A stretch of 64,000 nt of DNA from Salvator merianae. Taxonomy: Eukaryota > Chordata > Lepidosauria > Squamata > Teiidae. Location of the stretch: contig QVOM02000029.1 in NCBI GenBank assembly GCA_003586115.2, forward strand, positions 29,315,429-29,379,428, read 5' to 3'. The position numbers and the translations under genes are program-made. This document shows, in pieces, positions 22,296 to 35,490 of the stretch (within the stretch, counting starts at the first letter, position 1; each line of letters begins with the position of its first letter). The notes below the pieces were generated by a model. That model did no database searches, was not told the DNA's origin, and was given only the letters and a program-made list of their open reading frames with translations.

Positions 22296-24244
22296 GGTCA
22301 GGCACCGCAGAGACAATTAAAGAGTCCCAAGCTGAGATCGCAGACCTATTAACAAAAATATGCAATTTGTTGCTATGCTCAGCTTCCGTACCTGAAGACT
22401 GGAAGATGCTCAATATAAGTCCAATTTTTTTTTTTAAAAAGGGGAGCAGTATCATCTAGGAACAGGGTTGCAATCTTATTTGTTTACAAGTAAGTCAGAC
22501 AATTACCATCCACATACAAAATTATACAAACGTACTTCTCAAAACAAAACAAAAACCACTATGGCCAGATTCAAGAATATTATTCTGTAACAGGATCCAG
22601 ATGTTCATGATCTTCCTTAAAGCTCAGGTGTGATATCTTGAGAAAAGTGTAATGAACGAACAAAAGTATATGTGGGACAGCATGATATTTAGAAAGAACT
22701 TTGCATGTGGATCTGCCGAAGAAACTTCAGTTCTGTAAATCTTGAATTCCTGGTGCATCTCTATGGCCTAGTTCTACTTTGGAAAGCTGCTTGAAAGTTT
22801 ATATATAAACAGCCCTTAATACCTTTCAAAATAAATTGCAATTTCTCACGCATATGAAAAGTTTACTGTATGCCTACATCAAAATACTGTGCTGTTTTCT
22901 TCTGCAAGAGCAATGAGTCACAGTAAACTTTCAAATGATTCAGATACATTCCCTTTCAGGTTCAGTTATTTTTTTTCCTTAACTAAATCAGGTATTTTCA
23001 GGTTACAAAATTAATTTATTGGTGTTTTGTAATTATAAGAGGAAGAATGCATAAGACCCTAGTGTGTAACTACTCATTTTTTAGACATGCAAATTCCCTG
23101 TTCCCAGTGTTTCAGTTTTCAAAGGCTTGTAGCAGTTTAAAAGCAATCCTCTTATAAGTGTACAAATTGCAATGATTATAGGAACAACTTGTAATTGTTT
23201 CTAGTAAGTTTTAGTAGCCTTTGATGTTCTGATTAGTGTTTTGTATGTTAATATAGTGATAGGGGTTCTTATTTGCCTGGCTGGTTGTATGCAAAAATGG
23301 TCACTAGGTTGCTTTAGCAAACAAATCTTTCATCTCAGTGGGTCTGTTTGGTAAGACATAAAAAACCTGAAATAAATTGCAGTAGAATTGTATAATTTTT
23401 TGAAGCAATCACAAAGCAGTGAGACTGAGAATGAATAGTATTTGAAACCTGAGCTTACTTGGAAAGAGGGGGAAGAGTAGAAATAAATAAATACAAATAT
23501 ACATTCATGGGGCAGAGTAGCTTTATTCACAACGTCCTGACTGAGTATTTGGGTACTGTAAGTATACAGTATCAGTCCAGAATCTTAGACTGAATTCTGA
23601 ACCATGGAATGAAAATGGCATTTGACCTGATACAGAACAATTCTTAAACTATTATTTATATAACCTGTGTTTACACAGGCATGAAGCACACTTTTTGGAT
23701 GACTCCAGGTATGGTGGCCAACACACCACTCCTGAGAAACACCACAATACTTTTCTTTGAATAAGAAAAGATGCCTCCCTCAAAGAAGCAGAAGGTCCAG
23801 CAGTGAACTTCACTCTTCAGAAAGAGGTGACTTCTCAGGACTGAGAAGGGGTTGAGAGATGGCATATTAGGTGCCACATTTTGGCTGCACCTCCCTACTC
23901 ACATTTGGGGGAGAAGAACTGAGAATAGGCTGTGTTTTCTTGCTAGGATCCTTTCTTTCATTCAGCCAAAAGAGGAGGGAGAGAGGAGAGAGGTCAGTTC
24001 TGTTCTCCTCTTTTACCCCTCCTTGTTGAAGAGACAGTTCTGAAATTCTTCAACAACGATCTCTGGAAGGCATCATTGTGTGGTACCTATTGATGCACTG
24101 TTCTCATCCAACCTTCCTGGTAAGCCAACAGCCTAATGAAGAGGTCAGTGGTTATTCATTTTCTCATACCATGCCTAAGAAACATCATTTTTTCTTATTC
24201 ATTTTCCCATGCCATGACCCTTTACATCCTGCTGAACTTAATGG
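22296..24244. other. Unassigned sequence, mostly AT-rich
   Basis: No gene or clear repeat. Short chance frames are present (23330-23530, 23671-23877, 23852-24043). It is probably intron or intergenic DNA. Confidence 0.4.
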
Positions 24245-24252
24245 ATTGCAAG

Positions 24253-24446
24253 CAGCGGCCACTGGCTTTAAGCCCGGGTGTTCACATCCCGTGCAAAGCG
24301 TACCATGGCTATTTGCGGGGCCTCTGCGTCTCCGTACTGCTGCAGACCTGCTGCGGCAGTACGGAGGCCCAGAGGCCCCGCGAACAGCCATGACACGCTT
24401 TGCGTGGGGCACGAACACCTGGGCTTAAAGCCAGCAGCCGCCAATG
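24253..24446 (+). mobile_element. Palindromic hAT-type MITE with perfect 8-bp target duplication
   Basis: Two arms of about 90 bp are near-perfect reverse complements, for example 'actggctttaagcccgggtg' on the left and 'acctgggcttaaagccag' on the right. They meet near 24355 at 'gcagacctgctgc'. The flanks ATTGCAAG (24245-24252) and ATTGCAAG (24447-24454) are identical, the 8-bp duplication expected of hAT transposition. G+C is far above the local background. Overlapping frames on both strands here arise from the palindrome. Confidence 0.85.
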
Positions 24447-24582
24447 ATTGCAAGCATCCTATAAACAATGCAGGCACTCACTGAAAGTTACAAAATTATA
24501 TGCACCAATATCCTTGAGACTTACAAGTCATTCATGTTAGAAATCACTGCAGGTGAAGGGAGTACATCCAAAGTACAGGCAT

Positions 24583-25270
24583 TACAAATTTATTTATTTA
24601 TTTGTATTTCTAATCTGCCCAAAGGTCTCAGAGCTGACCACAATAAAACTAATAAGAACATAATTAAAATAAAGGTGCCTGAAACGGGAGGAAAGGCTCT
24701 TTCTACAGCCAAAGGCTAGGGTAAAGAGATGAATTGACACCAGGAGTCTCATTGCATATAGTGAGGAAGTCTGATGCACCTCAGAGGAGAGATTATTCTA
24801 TCATCTTTGGGGATACCACTGAAAAGACCCTGTTACATGTCCCCACCCCTTTAACTTCTGTGGGTGGTGGAATCATCAAGAGAGCCTTAGTAGAAGATCT
24901 TAAGGCAGAGAGAGGTCTATATAGGAGGATTTTTTTCTTTAGATATTTGGGCCCAAGCTGATTAGGGTCTTAAAAATTAAAGATTAAATCTTGAATTGAG
25001 CTTAGTAAATGGCAGCCAATGCAATTCTTTTATACTATCTGGCCAGCATTTCTTGTCACCAGTCTCACTGCTGCATTCTGCACCAGCTGTGGCTTCCAAA
25101 TTGTCTTCGAGGACAGTCCCACATATAGTGCATTACAACAGCCCAGTTTGGAAATTACCAGGCTATGGAATACTGCGGCCAAACTGCCCCTGTCCATAAA
25201 AGGCTGTATTTGGCAAAGCAGCTGTAGTTGATTGTTAAAGAGTAAATACTGTAACATTGAAAAAGACACA
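24583..25270 (-). mobile_element. L2-like LINE, antisense, 5'-truncated
   Basis: In plus-strand reading it opens with (TTTA)n and 'ctaatctgcccaaagg', the complement of a LINE tail, then a 3' UTR and finally the reverse-transcriptase C terminus on the minus strand at 25030-25269. Motifs there are HSLVISKLGCCNALYVGL and PQLVQNAAVRLV, which match the thumb region of L2/CR1-clade reverse transcriptases. The catalytic part is missing, so it is dead. The gap from 24700 to 24960 fits the long 3' UTR of this LINE. Confidence 0.8.
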
Positions 25271-25759
25271 GATTCTATAAGACAAAGTTAACTACTAGGC
25301 ATATGTGGCAATTTTCTTCTCTATCCCAGGTTGCATACAATAGGTGCAAGGTGGAAGGATGGCTTGTCGCAGTCTCCTCTTGCATCGTGCTAAACCTCTG
25401 CTTCCCTGGTTCAGTGCAATGCCAGATAGTTCTGCCCATCTGAATCAGTTTGGTGCAGTTTGAGCAGCTGAACTGTCTAAACTACCAAGCTAGAAAGACA
25501 GCAGCTTGGTGCAATGCAGGGAGAAATTGCACCAAGACTTCATTCTGCTCCTCGGTACAGAAAGAAAAAGAAAAAACAAGGCAATTCTGGGGGCCTGAAC
25601 CAAACCACCACACATCCTTAGCAACTGCCTTCTTTTTGGCTTTTTCAATCTGTCAAGATAATCACAAAATTTGTTACAATTATCTTGCAGGAAATAAATG
25701 TACATTTTCAATTTTTCAAAATGCACCTAAATGTCAATGCTCATTCAGTCATTATGAGT
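25271..25759. other. Unassigned sequence
   Basis: Chance frames on both strands at 25450-25770; nothing recognised. Confidence 0.4.
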
Positions 25760-25945
25760 TAGAAAGCTAAATCTGACCCCAAGCTGAGCTTGATTCCTGG
25801 TGACTAAGCTGGCACATCCGTGCAGTCTGGTTTTGGCAAAGGTATGAAGTAGTTTCGCATTGCTTTCTTTTACGGAGATGCCAGAGACTGAGTATGGGAC
25901 CTTCTGCATGCAAAGTATATGCTTTACCACTGACCTAAAATAAAC
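25760..25945 (-). repeat. tRNA-derived SINE, antisense
   Basis: The minus strand starts with 'gtcagtggtaaagcatatac' and 'tttgcatgcagaaggtccca', a well-known squamate tRNA-like head with A and B boxes. It continues with 'ctggcatctccgtaaaag', 'gcgaaactacttcatacc' and 'gtgccagcttagtcacc', and ends in a Bov-B-like tail. It is almost full length. Confidence 0.75.
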
Positions 25946-26279
25946 ATCCTATATGAAAGTCCGGTTAAACACTCTATATTTAAGTTCAGCCCCTATGAGG
26001 CTTGGAAAAACTCTTCTTTAACTCATAGCAATTTTTTAAAAGAGATATACTGTACAATGCAGGAAGCACAGTTTACAGAGAACAATACTATAAAGAGCTT
26101 TTGCTTTTCTACAAGCTGCTTAATTTACCAGGAAGCGCCTTGCAACAAATCAAACAACCGGTTCATGTAGTTCAGTTCACTCATGCCTTATATAATGCTG
26201 GGCAGTGGTTCCTGCAAACCACACACAGTGCAAAACCACATTATGCAAGTAATTTCAGTGTATAGAAAGGCAGGGGACG

Positions 26280-26425
26280 GGGAAGCCACAGAGGCCCAGT
26301 CCATCAATGTCAGTCAACAGCATTCCAGAGGGTACGCCAGTCTACCAGCATTAAGTCAGTGGCAGCAAAGGGAGTCCCTCTCTACCAACATAAGTCAGTG
26401 GCACCTGAGAGAGAAGACCTCGGCC
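26280..26425 (+). repeat. Degenerate tandem units with 'aagtcagtggca'
   Basis: Units containing 'gtctaccagcattaagtcag' and 'tctaccaacataagtcagtg' are about 45 bp apart, with a weaker unit before them at 26295. A related unit, 'gtctaccagtgcaactcagt', lies at 27079. The spread suggests an old minisatellite-like array. Confidence 0.45.
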
Positions 26426-26439
26426 AGAGCCGTGTGACA

Positions 26440-26660
26440 GCAGTTCCTGCCACTTCAAGAGCAGAGCACTTGCAAGCAAGTATCTACCCCTTAGAGCGAG
26501 AACCATGCAGTTTGCACACTCTCTAACACCCCACTTAGCACAAAAATCAAAGCCAGGAAACTTTCTTTCCCCAACTTTGACATTTCCATCCAGAACCGTT
26601 TGGGGAAGCACAGGAAGTAGATGCAGAAGTCAGCCATTTTGTGTGCCTCCCCAAACAGGT
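26440..26660. repeat. Dispersed repeat, copy of the 'ctttgatgtttc' family (inverted)
   Basis: Reverse-complemented, 26545-26615 gives 'ccccaaacggttctggatgg', 'aaatgtcaaagttgggg' and nearby tracts that correspond to 19700-19760 and 52100-52145. Ends not defined. Confidence 0.35.
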
Positions 26661-26814
26661 TGCGTTACGTGACCCAAAAAGCGTGAAAAGGGTTAGTCCA
26701 CATAAGCAGAGGTGAGGAAGCAGAGCACAAGAATACTACGAGAGCTCTTTCCTTCATTCTGCCATTGAAATGCTGTTGTCAGTGCTTATGGTGGGATGTT
26801 TGCTTGACAGTTCC

Positions 26815-26975
26815 TGTGCCTATCAGGCATTCCCACATGTGATCCATATGCCCTTCAAGCATTCCCACATATGGTCACCATCCCTTCAAGCATTTCTACT
26901 GTAGTCCCTGCTCCCTTCAAACATTCCCACATGTGGTCTGCATGCTCTTCAAGCACTCCCATGGTCTCATGAAGG
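26815..26975 (+). repeat. Minisatellite, about 31-bp unit, 4-5 copies
   Basis: Successive units begin 'cccttcaagcattcccacat', 'cccttcaagcatttctactg', 'cccttcaaacattcccacat' and 'ctcttcaagcactcccatgg', with a partial unit ('ggcattcccacatgtg') before them. The period is 31-32 bp. Units have diverged, so the array is not young. Confidence 0.75.
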
Positions 26976-27209
26976 CACTGTGTGGATCCTACCCTAGTCT
27001 ATCAGTGTAAGAGGAATGGATGCCCAGCCTACCAAATTCCCCCAACAAAAAACCTGGGGCCAGGGGAATCATGTGGAATCAGTCTACCAGTGCAACTCAG
27101 TGGCACCTTAGAGATGAGAGCCAATCTACCAATGTACACAAATGACATCACATAACCTAAATAGCATTATGGCAAGTTTCCAGGATCTCTATGTAAGGGC
27201 AAAACAGGA

Positions 27210-27365
27210 CTGTACAAAATAACCACTGGATTGTCTTCATAGGCTAGATCAGTTCTGCGTTGTTTCATAACAGACCTCTCCTAGCCTAGAACTAAACATG
27301 GGACTGAACACAGGTCTGTTGGCATGCAAAGCAGATGCTCTTCCACCAAGCTACAACCCTTCCAT
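27210..27365 (-). repeat. tRNA-derived SINE fragment, antisense
   Basis: On the minus strand, 'gtagcttggtggaagagc' followed by 'atctgctttgcatgcc' is the tRNA-like head of a squamate SINE. The body toward 27210 is more diverged ('ctaggagaggtctgtt'). Confidence 0.6.
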
Positions 27366-29050
<1,685 letters not shown>

Positions 29051-29159
29051 GTGCGTGGATTGATGCTATTCTGTAGTACTGTGAAGTTCTATTATTTTGA
29101 CAGTTTTTTACATTTTCAGTTAAATCAGGAATTATCAAATGTTTTGATATCACAACTAT

Positions 29160-29845
29160 TTGGGTCCCTAAGCAGCCTGGAACCAGGTTACCTGAAAGAG
29201 GGCCTTGTTCCATATTTGCCTACTCGTAGCCTAAGAACTGCTACCAATGCCATGCTCCGTGTGACCCCCACAAAACAAGTAAAGCAGTGGCCACGAGGGA
29301 AACATCTTCTTCCGTGGTTATTATCCAGGCTCTGGAATTGCCTCCCCAGAGAGGACCACCTGGCACCATCCTTACATACTCAAGTGACTTCCACACAGCA
29401 TGCCTTGGCATGGGAAGTGCAGAATATCTCCTATCCCAACCTGAACAACTTCAAAGAGATCTCCTGCTGGTGCTCTCTCTGCCATGGTTTTTCAGCTGGG
29501 CAGCATTCCACCCCAAGAGTCTGTGCATCCAGCAGTGTTCTCTGGGGGGCTGCGTACCTCGGGAGTGCTCTGCTGTGCAGAGCCAACTTTCCCCAGCCCC
29601 ACCTAGCACGGTCTGACACACTATGCAGAGGCAGCTTCAGATGCCGTGTGAAGACACTTTTCATTTATCTGTGCATTTTAGGCCTGACGTTTTAAAATTC
29701 TGTTTTAAAACGTATTTTTTAAATTATGTTTTTTTGCTTTATGTTGCATTATATTTTCTTATATTTTTGTGTTTTTGTCCTGTAAAATGCACCCCCCCTA
29801 ATTAGTTTTGGGGCAGATAGACAGACAAACAAATAAAACTTCTAA
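29160..29845 (+). mobile_element. LINE 3' portion with decayed RT C terminus
   Basis: The plus strand stays open from 29051 to 29695 (214 aa), the longest frame in the window. Residues YLPTRSLRTA, then LLSRLWNCLPRE and LAPSL, match the C-terminal region of L2/CR1-clade reverse transcriptases, where the usual pattern is RSLRS...LWN.LP..L...SL. Part of the region in between is unlike the family and seems rearranged. The 3' UTR follows with 'gggcagatagacagac' and an AAATAAAA tail at 29830. It is a retroelement remnant, not a host gene. Confidence 0.65.
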
Positions 29846-30144
29846 AATTAGTTTTAAAAGTACTCCGAATTCTTCACGAATAAAACTAATTGGTTAAGTT
29901 TGGACAAGAAATATATCACTTTTTTAATAAGTAAATTTCAGATTAAAAATAAGATTTTTCATTTGTAATAAATCACAAAAAAAAATCAAATTTAAAAACA
30001 CTCTTTTTAATGGGATGGTATTTAAAAAAATTATGTGCAGTAAAGGCTGTGCAACCAAAGAAACAAAAGAGAGGGACAGAAAGAGGGGAAAACCCAATTG
30101 CTGTGTATTATTTACATTGTATCCCGAGGGCTAAGACTCATAAG
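29846..30144. other. Unassigned AT-rich sequence
   Basis: Nothing recognised. Confidence 0.4.
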
Positions 30145-30578
30145 GCATTTTGGCATTTGCTGGTATACTGGACAAGCAAATGTACTAGGAGTCTCACTTC
30201 CGCACTGCTGGGGTTGTCTAAGGGAGGCTATGCCCCCTCCTAGTATGCTCCATCTGCACAGGACGTAGCGTAGACCAGACCAGATCAGACTAGGAAACCC
30301 ATCATTGCCTTTAAAGAGGTTTATCAGAGTACCAGGTGATGGTAAATCAGAGCATGGAGGCATGTGAGGGCTACAGGGTGCACCTCTTAAATGGGTCCCC
30401 CAAGGACTACGAGGTCAAGAAGTATCATTCCTGGCCATTGGAGCTTTGGAGCCAGTGCAAGGACTGGGCCAGAACAGCTGCCCCAATGTGGAAGGCCTTG
30501 TTCCAGTCCAGGGATAGATCCCACTACTCCTGGGATGATTCTTGGACTGGATCAGCCAAGGAAAGTGCAAAAAAGGCC
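30145..30578 (+). mobile_element. Non-autonomous DNA transposon, GGCCTTTCTGCACTTA family
   Basis: The left end reads 'cattttggcatttgctgg' followed by 'tatactggacaagcaaatgt' and 'actaggagtctcacttccgc', the same arm that makes up the short palindromes. Farther in come 'tcctagtatgctccatctgc' and 'gcgtagaccagac', as in the 21805 copy. The right end reversed is ggccttttttgcactttcc. The copy therefore physically links the short MITE arms to the long family. Confidence 0.7.
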
Positions 30579-31099
30579 ATAGTTTGAGAAGGCACTAATA
30601 CTATTGTGGTAGTGTAGCACTAGCAATGTTTCACATGTGCTGGGATCTTTTCCATCAGCCCAGCAATACAGCTGAAAGCCTATATACCTGGTAATGGAGC
30701 TCTGTGATTAGAAAACTCACACTGTGAAGCTCTCACTAGAATATAACGTCAGGATGCAAGTGGATTATTAATGCATAATTGAAACAAGCAGATAAAATGC
30801 TAAGAAAGCACTGCACTCCACCTAACTACACAGAAACAATACCAAACTTTACCATCACATAAACAGGATTTGATTCTTATCCAGTACAGCCGCAAGGAGA
30901 TCAGGCTTTGGTTTCACTGTTAGTTTTTAAAAATATTTCAACCTTTTTTTTTTAATGACTTGCAACAATAAAATTAACAAATACGAATAGTACATAAAGC
31001 AGTAGTGATGAAAAAACCAGCAATTTATATAGGAAAGCAAGAAATCAGTTGAACAAGTAGTAGCTAATCAGCCATCGAAATAGCAGGGAGCTGAGAACT
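30579..31099. other. Unassigned sequence
   Basis: Nothing recognised. Confidence 0.4.
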
Positions 31100-31255
31100 G
31101 TGGAATGAGGTTAGGGGTTTAAAGGTTAAACTCAGCACTTTGAACAAAGCTTGGAAACAAATTGTGAACTAATGGAGATCAAACTGAATAGATGCAATAT
31201 TTTCTGAATGTCTAGCATCAGCCAACATCTAGGCAACTGCAGTCTCTGAACCTAG
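31100..31255 (-). repeat. L2-like LINE 3' UTR fragment, antisense
   Basis: Phrases 'gtttaaaggttaaactcagc', 'actttgaacaaagcttgg' and 'aggcaactgcagtctctg' line up with the antisense 3' UTR stretch at about 24960-25090 and 53600-53760. Confidence 0.5.
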
Positions 31256-32041
31256 GTAGCTTCCACATTGCACATGTTGGCACAGACAACAGAGCACAGA
31301 GTTTAGTTCCTGGTCCAAATGATTCAGGCCATAAAACAGCTGTCCTCATGACAGATGCTTTGTTCTGGCTTAATTTTGGAGACTGGAAGTTGCAGACTGG
31401 GAAAAATTTTGCAGACTGGGGACCATTTTTGGTCCTGCCAAAATGCTGCTAGGCTCTGACAGCTGGACACATCTGGACTGGCCCACAGCTGGGAAAACAT
31501 TCAGGAAACCACAAGTGCTCTCCAACACAATTTTTGTATTGGGAACCCTTCCAAGCTTTCACAGGTCCAAGCTTAAGACCTGTGCAGCAAGATCTCCCAG
31601 GGACCACTCTCTCAAGAGGACATGGTGTTTCTCAATAGAAGGTAGCCTGGTCTATAAGGACTGTGCAGTAATTGCCATATGTGTAGGGGTACCAGTTATT
31701 TAAAGGAGTACCTTCTTTGATATATACCTCCTTGATTTCTGAGATCTTTTGGAAGGACCTCTGACAGCTCCTTCTCTTTCAGAAACTTTGGGAGCATCTA
31801 TTTATATGAGAAGTTTCTTCATGATCGCCTGAAAGCTACAGAACACACTTTGCCCAGAGTGTGCCAATTATCTATTTTGTTCACTTTCTACCTCTGTTTA
31901 AACTTTTTCGTTTAGTCAGCCATTTCACCTTAGTTCAGACAAACTTCTGGGAAAAGACTTCAGTGGCTTTTAGTATAATTTATTTTTGCTTTATTTGATT
32001 TTGGTTGGTTGGTTGGTTTTTGCTTCCTTGGTATAAGACAA
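31256..32041. other. Unassigned sequence
   Basis: Nothing recognised. A short (TTGG)n tract occurs at 32004-32018. Confidence 0.4.
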
Positions 32042-32471
32042 TAGGCCTTTTCACACTTTCCACTTTGGAATGGGTCCCCATGGTGTGGCAGCCATAAACA
32101 CTGCAAGGGTTGGAACAGTCTGGAAACAGACTTCCAGCACCACAGTGCAAATGCTGGCCACCTCACCATGACACTGGCTGCAGAAACATTTGGCCACTGC
32201 CATGATGACTGGGGACACAGTGCACCAATGTGCAGCCACACCTGTGCCAGGACCTGCAATGTTTGCACCTGGAAGTGGGTGTGAATGCTACATACTGGGG
32301 ACAGTCCAGCTGTTCCTGGTACAGCTGTGGACAACAATTTTGTTGTTCATGGCTAGTAGTGATTGGGAATATCTGCAGATGCTCCCAATTGCTTGGGCCT
32401 CTGCAAAATGTGGACAGGCTGTGCTAATCTGCATCTCTATGCTCACTAGCGCTAAAGTGCAAACAGACCCA
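32042..32471 (+). mobile_element. Non-autonomous DNA transposon, about 430 bp
   Basis: The left end taggccttttcacacttt and the right end (reversed: gggtctgtttgcacttta) are inverted repeats. The interior phrases 'cagtccagctgttcctgg' and 'gttcatggctagtagtg' match the 60427-60892 copy in the same orientation and the 20902-21329 copy inverted. Multiple overlapping chance frames fall inside. Confidence 0.65.
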
Positions 32472-33599
32472 AGAAAAGCTTGCATAAATAAATCACGTGT
32501 AGAAAACTAACAAAAGCAATTATAACTGTAGTGAAGATTGAGGTCACAGTCACCATTGGTTTGTTGGACAAAACCAGAAGAACGTACCTCTTACTACTAA
32601 AACCATATCTGCACCTATGAGTGAGTTCAGGTCTGTTTGTGAACACCAGGAAAGACCTTGGCACACACAGATGTATCCATAAGTTCCAGATCAAGCACAA
32701 CATGTCTAAACTGACTGCTCAACAGAGTTTTAGGCAGAAATCTTTCCAAATCTTCTCTACCAGAAGGCATTAGCAACTGAACCTGAAATCTTCTAAGCGC
32801 AGTGAAACATGTGCTTCCTTCCCAAATACCAGACAGTGAAAAAATATTTTGAATACATGTACCATTTCCTGTGTTATTGAATTCCTGCCTCCAACTACTC
32901 ACAGTGGCTTATCAAAGACTGGGTGGTGGAATATGATGGCAGCTAATTCATTCATCAACAGAATTAGCTCTATAAAATAGCCAGAATAATAGCCCAGGAC
33001 CCTGGAAGAGAAAAATATAGCCCTCTAAGTTGTATTTTAATTTCATCTGATGTGTGATGTGTTCCCTTTTTTTCTAATGCCTTCCTGGAAAAGCTGTGTC
33101 TGCCACATGAAATGACATTCAAAAAAGAGTCTCCATCTTTTTTCCTCTCTCTCTCTTTAAAATTCAGGGATGAAAAGCATCTTTAAATAGTATTATCAAT
33201 AATCCTTCAAGACTGTATAATTAAGAATCACCTTGGTATCAAGTTATAGCTTCAGTTTACACATGGAGTTATTGGCAGCATCCACACAGGATGGGGAAGG
33301 GTGCTTGAAGCAATTTGGTTCCCTCCCTCTACATTAAAAATAGTGTTATATTACGATCACTATTCTTAATGCACTGGCATGCTCTCTGCACTCCACCACT
33401 GCCCTGACTTTCAGATCAAAGCTGAGATATGCTGCTTTGATCATGAGAAGAGGCAGCGAAGTACTCTCCCCATCAGAAGAGAAATGTGGGAATCTCCAGC
33501 ACTGATTCTGACACAGGGGAGGCAGAATAGGACCACTGCCTCTTCCTCTCCCCTGAGTCAATATTAGAGCTGAACTTGGCCCCAGGATAGAGGAGGAGG
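32472..33599. other. Unassigned sequence
   Basis: Nothing recognised; minus-strand frames at 32452-32902 overlap one another and lack domain signal. Confidence 0.4.
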
Positions 33600-34060
33600 C
33601 AGCCTTCCCCTGCTGTCAAAATCGAGTGTGCTGCACCTGATGTTGGCACAGGGGAAGGCGGGGGGGGAGGGCTGCCCCCCAGTCACATTCAAAACAGGGG
33701 AATGCCTGGCTTCAATCACATAGTGGAGGGTTATCAGACACAGAATGCTGGTGAGTCCCCTTGAGTGGTGGTGCTGGCAGCAGAGGCATTGTCACAAGGA
33801 GGTAGCAGGTTTGAAGAGTTCTGGCAGCTCTTTAAACAGTTCAGCAGTACAAGCACTATAAAAGCATTTGAATGTCATGACAGGAGAAGAGCAGGGTGTG
33901 CATGCAGATGCTGCATTGTTCCTGTACATGAACGTGTTATGAAGTGACAGTGGCATGAAGATACTGCACCCCCACAGCACATTCCAAGTGCCACCACAGG
34001 GATCCTGCCACTGTCTATTGTGATCATGTGGTTCATACAGAAGGAACACGTTTAGTGTTC
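33600..34060. repeat. GC-rich relic of a DNA element
   Basis: Higher G+C, a G-run at 33661-33669, and the phrase 'gaagagttctggcagctctttaaacag', part of which (in antisense) recurs at 59210-59240. It is probably an old non-autonomous transposon, but ends are not clear. Confidence 0.35.
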
Positions 34061-35490
34061 TGTTTGTCTATTAATTCTCTTTCTTAAAAGCAAACCAAGG
34101 TGATGGCACAACTTCTAAATTAGAAATGATATTTTGACAGATGTGATACACTGAAGATTCCAGACTGTGATTTAGAATTCCTGCATTCACAAGGCATCTT
34201 TGGACTAAGGTAACAATTCAGGCATTATAACTCAAATAAGGAAGAACTTCAGAAAGTTTTGTGTGAAGATAACTTCAGTGGGACTCAATGGAGATTGAAG
34301 AACACGGGGACCATTTGATGGGAAAGAATGGGGTGTTCCAGAATCCAGCTGAAACTTCTTAGCACTTAATAATTGAAATTAGAGGATTTTTAAAAAAACT
34401 GTTGTCTGTAGGGGTGGAGTGACCCTGTACTCTAGATGAATGAAAATGTAGATGTACTTTGGCATGCAGTTTCAAAAATATGATTATATATGTAGTGCTA
34501 TTTTACAATTTTAGGACATTCATCAGGAAAAAGAACTGTGGCAGAAATCAGGTCAATATTGGCCAGAAAGATTAGACACAAGTGGGTGTACAGGATAATT
34601 CCATTGATTTTTGCATAGTTTCTCACCTGTAGTGGTAAAGTTTAGCCAATATGCTAATAACTTGGATAGAGTAAGATTTTTACATTCAGCTTTAGATCAG
34701 TCATTATCTGAAAACCTACTTCTACCAAACTAATCCCCTCTTGCTTTCTGCATGTGCAGCAAAGCACTCTCTTTTATATTATCTTAGCCTCTCTGTTATT
34801 TGGCCTGTTGGGAAATAAAAAGTTTGAAGACTAATGTTGTAACATCAAGGGAATCTGAGCTATTCTTTCATCTTATTGTGGTAAAGGTTAGCTGGTCATT
34901 GCCAACACATATGGTGACATTTGCTGCTGGATTTATCTTTATGTTAAGATTTGTTCCTTTAAAATAAGTATCAAGAGCATAGAAAATCTAATGTAGAAAC
35001 TTTATGTTGCTACACACCTAAATAATTTACAGTTTTACAATCAGCTTTTTATTTTTTAAAAAGCACAGCATACACCTCAAGTATTTATTATGTATTATAT
35101 AATAAGTCAACACTTTTGAAATCCCCCAAGGATGAAACCTTTAAAATAATATTAAGTGGAAAAGGGTTAAGAACTAAACTTTTTCAAACACTTGTCAAAG
35201 GTAGGATGTGTACAGCACCCTAATGGTGCCATGGGTGAACTGGAAGAACACGGGGTCCACATGATTCTGCAGTCATCCAGCAAACAGCCTGGAGTAAGCG
35301 CTTGCTAAGAGTGCTCTAATGGCAGAGCAGGAGAAAGAACTGTGACGTCCACACCTCCTTGTTGCACTTCCTTCCAGCCAAACAGATCAGGACTGCTTTC
35401 ACAATTGGAGCCATTTCCCACCCTGGTGAAAACAGCCCTGGCTGGAATCATCACAGCTGGGGAATGAATGTGAACAGCATGCTGGCCATT
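34061..35490. other. Unassigned sequence
   Basis: Mostly AT-rich with no feature. The part at 35195-35490 is GC-richer and may be a further DNA element relic. Confidence 0.35.

Noticed and set aside
24245..24454. A CRISPR array, origin or bacterial terminator-type hairpin
   Set aside because: The surrounding sequence is clearly vertebrate, and the palindrome is a hAT-type MITE with a target duplication.
24136..24484. Overlapping frames on both strands with similar peptides
   Set aside because: They are the two arms of a palindrome read in both directions.
29051..29695. 214-aa plus-strand frame as a host gene
   Set aside because: RSLRTA, LWNCLP and LAPSL mark it as a decayed LINE RT C terminus, and it runs straight into a LINE 3' UTR and tail.
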